DNA of 42,963 nt, from assembly GCA_037178675.1 (NCBI GenBank), contig JAYMGJ010000493.1:1-42963 (forward strand), read 5' to 3'. Position 1 is the first letter of the stretch. Each line of letters opens with the position of its first letter. The stretch is from Scleroderma bovista (lineage: Eukaryota; Basidiomycota; Agaricomycetes; Boletales; Sclerodermataceae). The notes below the pieces were generated by a model. It was not told the DNA's origin. It ran no database searches and saw nothing but the letters and a program-made list of their open reading frames with translations. Below, piece by piece: positions 11,287 through 20,566 of this stretch. Made by a program: the position numbers and the translations under genes.

Positions 11287-12690
11287 CTTATAAATAGATG
11301 TCAGGATGCCATAGATGGATAGTTACTTAGCAGCCATTACCTTCCACTGATCAGGCTGGTGTCAAAAAGTTGTGTGATTGATCATTTAATGCCAGATGGA
11401 TGACTGAGTGATGAGGATATATACCTGCAGGGAGAATTGTTGTGAGTTTATAGGCTATTATCTTCTTACCCACAGTCTGATGTTCATTGACAATATAAGT
11501 GCAATAATTTTATTTTTCTGAACAAGTAATATCATTGTGTCATCTATGATAATGCTATGACATTCATTGACCATGGAGTTATCATCCTGATATCCATTGA
11601 TATGTTGTATGCAATAATTTTATTAATTTGGACAAGGGATATCTATCAATGTCATTGTGTAATGCTATTGATAATGTGAGTGCAATAATTTTATTACCCT
11701 GAACTAAAGATGTCACTCTGTTGTTTTGTGTAATTCAATGGCATCACTGACAAGCAAGTTGACATTCTGACATCCATTTATAACTCAGGGAAGTGCCAGT
11801 CATCACCTATGATGCTGCATTACTCAATGTAAATATTATTGTCATCTACACTTTTTTTTACAATCCTTCACAAATTTTTATATATAACACTCAGTTTTTA
11901 TTTATTTACAATCCTCTGCATAACATTTTTATAGAACTAGTAACAACAAATGTGTGATTACAAAGGCCTTTGTTTGTGATCAGCATTGATGAGGGGTAGG
12001 GAAATCAAAACACATTCATCAGGAAAATGGGGAAGTGCTGGTATGACAGACATATCTTACAAATAGATATTAGTGTGATATAGATGGATAATTGCTTAGA
12101 AACTATTACCATTTGCTGATCAGACTGGCACCAGAATGTTACCTGCCTGACCCTCTGATATCAGGAAGATGGTTCAGTGATGAGGATATATACCTGCAGG
12201 CAGACTTTTTGGGAGTTTATAAGCCATTATCCTTTAACTCACAGCCAGACATGCATTGATAATGTGAGTGTAATAATTTTATTACTCTGAACAAGAAATA
12301 TCTAACAATGTCACTTTGTTATTTTCTGGTAATTCAATGACATTTACTGACCAGCCGGCTGTCACCCTGATAACCATTAATAATGTGAGTACAGTAAATT
12401 TATCATTCTGAACAATAAATATCTGAGGGTGACACTCTGTCATTCCATGTCAATTCAATGGTATTCACTGACCAGACAGTTGTTGTCCTGATATCCATTG
12501 ATATTGTAAGTACAATAATTTTATTATTCTGAACAAGAAATATCTAAGAGTTTCACTCTGTCATTCTGTGGTAATTCAATGGTATTAACTGATCAGACAG
12601 TTGTTGCCCTGACTTCAAATGATAATGTGAGCACAATAATGTTATCATTCTGAACAGAAATATCTAAGAATGTCACTGCTATCTTGTCCC
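11287..12690. repeat. Duplicated block containing a ~121-bp tandem repeat
   Basis: A segment beginning TCTTATAAATAGAT at 11287 recurs from about 12055 (TCTTACAAATAGAT). Both copies share the AGATGGATAGTTACTTAG-like start, GATGAGGATATATACCTGCAG, and the TGATAATGTGAGTGCAATAA motif. Inside the second copy a unit of about 121 bp repeats roughly 3.5 times (12241-12680). It is marked by ATAATTTTATT at about 12272, 12514 and 12635 and by a diverged version near 12395. The first copy holds shorter and more irregular units. The DNA is AT-rich with no coding frame. It may be part of the Helitron 3' region. Confidence 0.7.
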
Positions 12691-13001
12691 TACAATTACA
12701 CACTCAACCTGATCATGTACAAAATAGTAAACATATTCCCCCTCATTTTAGTTGACACATAGCTTTCACCACTGATCAGTAAAAATTCACTTTTTTATAC
12801 AATGCTAGTAGTATGGAACCTTATACTAGTATAACTCATCAGTTTAAAGCTTTGCCTATGCCAGTAGGGTATTCACATCACCAACCCAGGACCACAGGGG
12901 TCCAAGCTTATTAGGACTATGACAATAGTAAGTATGGTGCTATGGTACCTTGTAATGCAACCTTGATCCAGATGAGATATCACGCACACCTTGGTGCTGA
13001 A
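12691..13001. other. AT-rich spacer, nothing recognised
   Basis: The segment between the tandem repeats and the foldback element has no supported frame or structure. It ends in GAA, the left target duplication of the element. Confidence 0.4.
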
Positions 13002-13724
13002 CACTGCAAGCATTTCTCAATGTTTCATGACAAAACATTGTAAAAAATTAGAAGAAAGAGATACTCTTTTATTTACAATTTTTTTAAACAAAAAAGACAA
13101 ATATCATACAAAATCTTTTTTATCTTTTCTTTGCCAAGACATGATTTGAGATCATTTCTTATGTTAGGACTGTAAAAAATTCAACCTATTTCTTCAACCT
13201 GTTCCTTGCAAAACAAATAATGAAAAGACAATGTAACTTTTCTCATAGAAAGTATTTCAGTATGTTTTATTATAAATAAGACACCATATTATTGTTGAAA
13301 ACATGTTGAGAGAAAAAAGTAAAATTTTCTTCAAGAAACATGATTGTTCCTGGATACTGATTGGCTGGCTAGAGTGTTATAACCAATTATATATAGCATA
13401 TTTCCTAAACATTTATTCTTGTGGAATAGAGTATCTTTTGTTTCAATTTTTCACTGCAAAAAAATTGAAAATGTTTGCTGTGAGAAAAGTTACATTGCCT
13501 TTTCTTCATTTGTTTTCCAAGGGACAGGCAGAAGAAAAAGGTTAAATTTTTTATAGTCTCAACATAAGAAATCATGTCAAATCATGTCTTCACACAAAAA
13601 TGACAAGAATAATGCTGTATGATATTTGTTTTTCTTGTTAAACAAAATTATAAGTAAAAGGGTATCTCTTTCTTCTATTTTTTTACAATGTTTTGTCATG
13701 AAACATTGAGAAATGCTTGCAGTG
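13002..13724. mobile_element. CACTG-ended foldback MITE, copy 1 (723 bp, TSD GAA)
   Basis: Starts CACTGCAAGCATTTCTCAAT and ends with its inverted complement. The two halves are nearly full-length inverted copies of each other (about 290 bp each) around a short centre near 13300-13430. It is flanked by GAA on both sides (12999-13001 and 13725-13727), a 3-bp target duplication. CACTA/EnSpm-type elements have CACTA or CACTG ends and 2-3 bp duplications, so this is most simply a nonautonomous member of that superfamily. Internal open frames are short and carry no transposase motif. A close relative lies at 32418-33143. Confidence 0.88.
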
Positions 13725-13739
13725 GAACATGAACTAGCT

Positions 13740-13835
13740 TTACTACCTTCCCCATATCATGCATGCAATCCAAGGTTGAACCCATCATCTTGTTGGCTAG
13801 TAAGAACATCTGGTATGAATACTATCAGCCTGTGA
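13740..13835 (-). pseudogene. Exon-like fragment shared with 38.8 kb
   Basis: Read on the minus strand after a CACAG acceptor-like site, the frame gives ADSIHTRCSY, a TAG stop, PTR, a TGA stop and then WVQPW. The matching DNA near 38.77-38.82 kb reads ADNICTRCS after a TATGCAG acceptor-like site. The two sites therefore carry copies of the same short exon. The TGA fits a CGA origin. The gene family is not recognised. The fragment lies immediately right of the foldback element and looks like the truncated edge of a larger repeated gene or transposon. Confidence 0.5.
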
Positions 13836-14806
13836 ACGGAGACAATGAACAATCACCCCCTCAATGGGACATGAGAGAAAACAAAGAAGAATAAGGGAAC
13901 TGACATGTTAAATGGACAATGCAAGAGGAGTGCAACAACAATCCTTGTGAATGTGATGAGAGCTGTACTGAGGTGAAGAAAGTGTGAAGATCTTGTGCAA
14001 CGAAACAATGCAGTCTATACTGATTATGAGGCCAATGCAGAGATGAAAGAAGTGAAATGCACAATGTGAAGCACAACAACAAGAGTGAGAACACGTCAGA
14101 GTTGGCCCCATGGTAACAACAATCCATGGTAACAAAGGTATGAGAGTCCAGCAATGCATAACATGAAGAACAGCAAGTTGAACCCATGTGACAAACAGAT
14201 GTGATATGCTGTGGTGATGCAAAAGGAAACAAGACAGAGAACTGTGTGAATGCAATGACAGTCCCTGAGTGTAACGAGAAACCATGTGGGTATAACAAGG
14301 ACCCACATGGGTGTGACAATTGCCTCCACCAGTGCAAACAGCAAGGTAGACATTGCAGTGACCAAACAGACAAGACAGGGCAGATGAGAGGCTGGATGGA
14401 GACCGAGAGAGTCTGGTACAACAGAGATGAGTGTAACATATCGAGAACAACATAGTAACACAGTCCACATGAAGACCAGGACATGAGGACAGCTGACACT
14501 GATGATGAAAGGTGAGGCAAGAGATGCCAAGATGAAAAGCACAAGACATGCTGTGTGATTAATGAGCTGCCCCCTTGACCTGGTGGGTGACAGTATGATG
14601 AACATGACACAATGAGATGCTTGATCCCATTGACACTCCAACACACCCCCATCAATGGGATAGGGGGAAGAACAGGGACACAGGGACTAGGACATGAGAC
14701 AGGACATAAGCTGAATGCAACCCACAACAACGAAGGCACAAGAATCCAGAGTCTTCCAAGTTGAAGTGTTGCAGTATGAGCTTGTGCCCCATAGTAAAAG
14801 TTGAGC
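13836..14806. other. Purine-rich low-complexity stretch, no supported gene
   Basis: The plus strand is rich in GA, AAC and ATG words. Long minus-strand open frames here (13861-14817 and others) are composed of Ser, Cys, Leu and His from this bias. One short plus-strand frame (14201-14455) is Cys-rich but sits in the same composition and has no signal peptide or splice support. Confidence 0.5.
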
Positions 14807-15625
14807 AATGAGAGCACCTAGAGATGAAAGAGTACATGAAAATACTAAGATGGTTGCAAGGTGCTGCTGAGACAACAGATGTCACTGCAAGCATTTGTGG
14901 ATGTTTTGTGACAAAACATTGTAAAAAAAATAGAAGAAATAGATACTCTTTTATTTGCAATTTTGTTTAACACAAAAGACAAATATTATACAGCATAATC
15001 TTTGTCATTTTTATCTCAAGAACTATTTCTTATGTCAGGGTAGTAAAAAATTTAATCTTTTTCTTCTGCCTATCTTTTGCAAAACAAAATGAAGAAAACA
15101 CAATATAACTTTCCCTGTATTTAGGGACTAAAAACCATAATGTTCTGTGAAAAAATATTGTGAATCACATACACTATATACTTAACAAAAAAAGCCTATA
15201 ATCATAAGGTATATCCTAATAAATGCTACTCTAAATAAACATCTCTTGTTCTGCCCATAAACATTACATGCATAACATCATTTTATTGCACAAATCATTT
15301 TAAATAAAACTCAACATGTTTATGGCCAAAACATGGAGAATGCATTTTCAATGTTTTTTGTTGAAAAATGATATGGATACCTGTGAGACCTGACTATCTA
15401 AACATGGACTGCCTCAAACATGGTGGTGAGGAAGACACCTAGGTAGCTAGTGGAATAGTGATTGTTGTTATGCTGGTGGGTGGGGCTGTTGACATTTGTC
15501 AACAGGGGTGGTGGCAGTGGTGGGGCTGGTGTCAGCTGTCATTGTTGTGCTGGTGCTGGAAGGACCATAGTTGTCATGCTGGTAGTGGGTAGGGCTGTCA
15601 AGTTGTCATTGCCTGGCTGGTGAGG
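14807..15625 (+). repeat. Left arm of a 3.15-kb giant inverted repeat
   Basis: This arm is matched in inverted orientation by 17137-17955 with very few differences over about 819 bp. It contains, from outside inwards, 76 bp of flank, the CACTGCAAGC terminus at 14883, an arm homologous to the foldback MITEs, and a GGTGGTGGCAG-rich inner segment. The mirrored flank outside the CACTG end distinguishes this structure from a simple insertion. Confidence 0.9.
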
Positions 15626-17879
15626 CTTGTATATGCTGCAATACAATCATTTGTACCAAATATCATTGCAGATGGAGGTGATGCTTACTCTCTGAAGAAC
15701 CTCTGATGGATCTCCCCACAATGTTGTCAATCTTACTTGATAGACCCAATAGACTGGTGGGAGGGATGTGATACCCTCAGTGCACCTTCCTCACAATGTT
15801 GATTGGGCCCAATAGACTTCTGTCAGGGGCTCTCAACCATTTTGGGAATTTAGCATAGTTGTGCTTCCCAAAGATTAGAAAGGCCAAACAAATACTTAAG
15901 CATGAGACTGAAGGGTATGGTCAAAGAACTGACTTAGTATAGATGCAGACACAGTGAGGGGAAAAGGCACATTGCATATGGTAAGAGTTCCCAAGATTGA
16001 TTTAGCCATTGGCATTAAAGCTCCATGAAAAACTCTAGCTGGGAGTTATTGATGCAACTCTGAGGTGTCCCAAGATCTTTCAAAGGCATGTGGCATCTCT
16101 CATCCTGCATGTTGTGGCCACCCACATAATGACAACAATGATGGCAGTGGCCAGCCAACACTGCTATGACAAAAACCAACTTATGTGTTAATGTCAATGG
16201 CTCAACCACCTGTGAGCATGATGGCAAGTGCCAACACTACTCACTACAGACAACATCACTACTGTCCATGGCCATTGATGTGGACAGCCTGACCACCACA
16301 TGAGCATGCCAAGCATGAGTGGCACCACAGCTTATTGCTGATGACACCACTGCCCCAGCTATCAATAGATTCCAGCACCACAATGACCATTGACATCTTT
16401 CAGCCCTGAGTTATTGACATGTTAATACCCACTAGTTAATAACATGGGAGTTTTTCATGGAGCCATAATTGGCATTGTCCTGATGGTGAAGTAATGAGTA
16501 CAAAAGTCTGGTAATACTCATTATGGGAGACTGATATTAGACATATTTTCCACACTATTTTTAGAAAGTCAGGTCTCACAGATATCCATATCAACACATG
16601 TGATTTTTAAACTAAAAACATGAAAAATGCATTCTCCATGTTTTGGCCATAAACAGGACCATTAGTCATGTTATTGCTGTTGACAGCATTGTCTGGCATG
16701 TGTGGGCTTTGGTGATGTTGTGACTCATCACCATCAACATTGATGTAGTACCAGGGGTACATGGGCATGGATGGATGTGCCTGGTGTACTACAAATATAT
16801 ATATTTGTGTTGCTGTTGATGAACCTCAGTGAACATGTCATACTCCAAAAAACACAGCCCTCACCGAGTCAGTTCATCCCTAGAAACTCCCTTGCCAACA
16901 TACTCTATGTCATCACCTACCTCATCTGCATCACCCCCCCACACCAGCTGGCATCAAGGACCTTTTGGCCAAGATTGTGACAACCAGCTCTTAGTTAACT
17001 AACAACTGACCTTCCAGCAGCAACCATTGCAGTGAACTTCCATAATCTTATTTTCCAGCTGTCATGATTCACACCATGTCTGTCCATGTATCTGACATCC
17101 CTTGTGCCCTCCACATGATGAAGATGTTGATGGCCCCACCAGCCAGGCAATGTCAACTTAACAGCCCTACCCACCACCAGCATGACAACTAATATGGTCC
17201 CTCCAGCACTAGCACAGCAATGACAGCTGACACCAGCCCCACCACTGCCACCACCCCTGTTGACAAATGTCAACAGCCCCACCCACCAGCATAACAACAA
17301 TCACTATTCCACTAGCTACCTAGGTGCCTTCCTCACCACCATGTTTGAGGCAGTCCATGTTTAGATAGTCAGGTCTCACAGTCATCCATATCATTTTTCA
17401 ACAAAAAACAATGAAAATGCATTCTCCATGTTTTGGCCATAAACATGTTGAGTTTTATTTAAAATGATTTGTGCAATAAAATGATGTTATGCATGTAATG
17501 TTTATGGCCAGAACAAGGGATGTTTATTTAGAGTAGCATTTATTAGGATATACCTTATGATTATAGGCTTTTTTTGTTAAGTATATAGTGTATGTGATTC
17601 ACAATATTTTTTCACAGAACATTATGGTTTTTAGTCCCTAAATACAAGGAAAGTTATATTGTGTTTTCTTCATTTTGTTTTGCAAAAGATAGGCAGAAGA
17701 AAAAGATTAAATTTTTTACTACCCTGACATAAGAAATAGTTCTTGAGATAAAAATGACAAAGATTATGCTGTATAATATTTGTCTTTTGTGTTAAACAAA
17801 ATTGCAAATAAAAGAGTATCTATTTCTTCTATTTTTTTTACAATGTTTTGTCACAAAACATCCACAAATGCTTGCAGTG
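14883..17879. mobile_element. Large CACTG-ended element inside the inverted repeat
   Basis: Ends are CACTGCAAGCATTTGTGG and its inverted complement, clearly related to the 723-726 bp foldback MITEs. The element is about 3 kb with arms of roughly 743 bp. Adjacent bases are TGT on the left and ACA on the right, so the flank is inverted rather than directly repeated. The spacer (15626-17136) shows no transposase. It carries a third copy (about 16548-16655) of a GTCAGGTCTCACAG to CCATGTTTTGGCCATAAAC segment that also occurs in both arms. Confidence 0.7.
15626..17136. other. Spacer of the inverted repeat, no supported gene
   Basis: It contains two short direct motifs (CACAATGTTG followed by CCCAATAGACT, near 15720 and 15795) and the internal repeat copy near 16548-16655. 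It also has CCACCAC and GACAC-rich stretches. Open frames are short and featureless. Confidence 0.5.
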
Positions 17880-17955
17880 ACATCTGTTGTCTCAGCAGCA
17901 CCTTGCAACCATCTTAGTATTTTCATGTACTCTTTCATCTCTAGGTGCTCTCATT
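17137..17955 (-). repeat. Right arm of the giant inverted repeat
   Basis: Inverted partner of 14807-15625. Homology stops abruptly at CTCATT: the next bases (TGCCACTGCC here, GCTCAACTTT on the other side) are unrelated. The right flank after the break shares about 75 bp (CTATGCTC...CTCCTGTCTCCTC...CTCTCTGCAT) with 38.66-38.74 kb. Confidence 0.9.
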
Positions 17956-18318
17956 TGCCACTGCCTCTATGCTCTGCTCCTGTCTCCTCACTCTCTGCAT
18001 GCCTCTCTGCACACTCTCCCACTACATGTGCCCCCTGCAACATGTACAAACCTCTGGGTTTGTCCCCCAACCTCAACCTGTGCCTGCTCTCCCCTATCTC
18101 CCATTGCACCTCCTTGCTCTACACATCTTCCTCTGCCTCTGACTGCTCCTGTGCACCATCCCCTAAACTGCCTTCCTCACCAGCTCCCTCTGTGCTCTGG
18201 TCTTGCACTTCCTCGCTCTGCCAGCCCTCCTCTACCTGTGCCAGTGCTGTCCCATTGTGGGGAATGAACCTCTGCAGACGTCACAAATGCACTGCTCCAC
18301 TGACTGGGAATCCCTCTA

Positions 18319-19327
18319 ATGTCTCCAGTGAATGCTTCTTGTACCCATACCACCACCTTCCTCTTTGGGACAAGCCGTCCCCCCACCAAGCATCAGTGCT
18401 CATCCTCCTTGCCATGCACGATCCTTCTCTCGGAGATAGGAAAGTGCTACCATGCTTTCCCCAAGGGCTCCTTCAGTGCTCACTTTGCACCACCCGCAGT
18501 TCCCAGATTGGTTCTCCATCACTTTGGTGCCCACCCATTCTGGTGGTCCTGGACCATGAAAGCTGGCCCTAACACTGGCAAGTCATTCAACATCCCCACT
18601 GTCCCAACCTTGTGTCTGAAGGACAGCCTCAGGGCTGTCCACTGGATAGTCTCTATATTCCACGCATTCAAAACACAGCTCGCTCCCCAGGTGCTTGACC
18701 CAGCGATGGGTAGGGTTCTCCCCGCCTATGTCAAACTCTACCAAAACAACATGTTGCTGCACCTCCGTGCTCAACACTCCTACCTCATGGTAGGGAAACC
18801 TCCCCCTGCACCACCCCTCTTGCGCTGCCCCCCGGCCTCCATAACCCCCTGGTGTCATTGCAGAGCTCTGCATGGAGATTGCAGCTCTGTGAAAGGAAGT
18901 CCAGTCCCTTCGATCAATACATGAGGCCTCGCTTGCAGCCCCCCTCTCTCCATGCACTGCCCCCACTGTAGTGCCCCCTCACCCCCCCTCTACCTCCACC
19001 TCATCATCCATGTCTGTCACCCAGGAGGGCATCGCCCACCCCCAGCACAGGTGGCTGCAGTCTATTTTAGACCACCGGCACTGTCCACCCTTCTTCCACT
19101 CCATTGATTCCTCCATGATACCCTTCTACCCATTCAACACCCCTGATGACGTGCAGCAGGTGCTGGAGGTGATCTACACCTCGGATATGCCTTGGTTCGT
19201 GGGTTCTGACTCCAATGGCGATCTTCAGATCACTATCCGGGCCCCCCAGGAGTTGGTTGTTGCCGCACTTGCCATGCCTGATGGGGCCCTAACGCCCCCA
19301 GCCCCCAGTATATACCACCCAATGTAG
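18319..19327 (+). CDS. Unrecognised open frames upstream of a poly(A) tail (possible retroposon coding remnant)
   Basis: Two adjacent frames, 18319-18924 and 18971-19327, are the only plausible coding segments here. The first includes AVHWIVSIFHAFKTQL and VKLYQNNMLLHLRAQHS. The second includes a less biased stretch, DVQQVLEVIYTSDMPW followed by IRAPQELVVAALAMP, and ends 200 nt before a stem-loop and A10 tract. A frame change or a short intron near 18860-18960 would join them. I do not recognise the protein. It may be a retroposed gene, the ORF of a non-LTR element, or a host gene fragment. Confidence 0.35.
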
Positions 19328-19540
19328 TTTGGGACATAACCCCCTAGATGCACTTGGGGTGGGCTTCCTAGGAGGCCTGTTCTAGCCCGTGCTTACTGGC
19401 TTCGCCAGTGTGGGTTCGCGTCAGCCATGATCCATTGAGTAGCTATGTTCCGTCAACACGCACAGCCTGTACTCGTAGTAGTTTAGTGCGAAATAGGGCC
19501 TATCAGCCCTGAATGCACTTAAATGGAATCAAAAAAAAAA
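19328..19540 (+). mobile_element. 3' tail with stem-loop and poly(A), inserted in gypsy integrase
   Basis: A perfect 6-bp stem with a TTC loop (ACTGGC, TTC, GCCAGT at 19395-19409) is followed by AATGGAATC and a run of ten A at 19531-19540. The A run abuts gypsy integrase coding sequence read on the opposite strand, whose frame is open up to the junction and then breaks. A structured 3' UTR plus poly(A) landing inside another transposon is what a non-LTR retroposon or retrocopy leaves. The 5' end and a target duplication were not found. Confidence 0.5.
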
Positions 19541-20566
19541 TGTCTCTAGTCTGTATGAGTTGCCAGTGCGTCGAATGACATGACATGGTGCAGACCAGTG
19601 TAGTAGCAGTTTCTTGCTTGTTGTGAATGTAGTTTCTGTGGTGGCATCATGCACTTGAACTAGCTGGCCATCTTCGAATGTAACTATGCCTTCTCTTGAT
19701 AGAATTACACTTTGATTGAAGGCTGCTTTCCATTTGATGGAGTGTAGTACTGCTTGGTCTCCTGCATCTAGGCATTGCTGGTCAACATATGTGAAGTGGA
19801 CGTTCACATCCTCGGATGACAACTCTTGTGCTGTGACACCTGTGAGAGTTTGTGAGGTGTTGACAATGAATCCAAGTAAAAGTTTCTTAGGTGTGAACTG
19901 GAACACTGGTATTATGTATTCATTCAGGTGCTCAATGGCACTGTCAAAGTGGTCTGCCCAAGCTCATGTGATTTCCTCTGGCTTCACTTCATTGTATTTG
20001 TTCTCTCCTAAGCCTGGGCTGCATAGACACTTTAGTTATCCAAGGAGTTTCCCATTGGCATTTTCGACCAATCCATTGACCCATGGGGTGTATGCTGCTA
20101 CTACCTGGTGCATTGTTCTGTTTGCTTCACACCATGCTCTCACCTCTCCATTGTTGAAGTGTGAGCCTCCATTGGTCATAAATGTTCCAGGTGCCCTGAA
20201 GCCATGCTTCACTGCCTTCAGTCCTGCCACGGTTGTTCGTGCTGTGTCATGGGTTTTGAGTTTGAAGCCCCACATGTACTGTGAAAAAGTGTCTAGGATC
20301 AGTAATACTGTGTGGCACCCTCCCTTTCCTTTAGGTAGTGACAAGTAGTCTGTGATGAGAAGCTCGAACGGATGGCATCACATGATTGGGTCTAATAGAG
20401 AGTGGAGATGCACTGGTCTGAAATTCTTGCATTGCGGGCACTGGCACAACACGGTGATGATGGATTGATCCAATCTCAGGCTGTAGATATGGTCCATTAG
20501 TTTTAACTTGGTCAAATCCCTACCCCAATGTTCATTCTTGCTGTGCTCTTGTGCCACCATCTCCAT
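19541..20566 (-). pseudogene. Ty3/gypsy integrase region, broken
   Basis: The minus strand carries the zinc-binding stretch (CQCPQCKNFRP at about 20420-20450). The catalytic core follows, with LILDTFSQYMWGFKLK, TNGGSHFNN and the glutamate block VVAAYTPWVNGLVENAN. The C-terminal domain is at 19541-19906 (KKLLLHWSAPCHVIRRTGNSYRL). The second catalytic Asp of the DDE triad is Asn (codon at 20171-20173). The change GAT to AAT after ACC is a CpG-to-CpA transition on this strand. Frames are interrupted between the segments. Integrase normally inserts the element cDNA into chromosomal DNA. This copy is inactive. Confidence 0.92.

Noticed and set aside
11287..12690. CRISPR-like array
   Set aside because: Units of 121 bp are whole-unit tandem repeats without constant repeat and variable spacer structure, and the genome is eukaryotic.
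14201..14455. Cys-rich small protein (possible secreted effector)
   Set aside because: It has no signal peptide, and its Cys, Asn and Lys codons come from the GA- and AAC-rich repeat background.
13861..14817. 318-codon minus-strand open frame
   Set aside because: Composition follows the purine-rich strand. There is no motif and no splice support, and it runs into the inverted-repeat arm.
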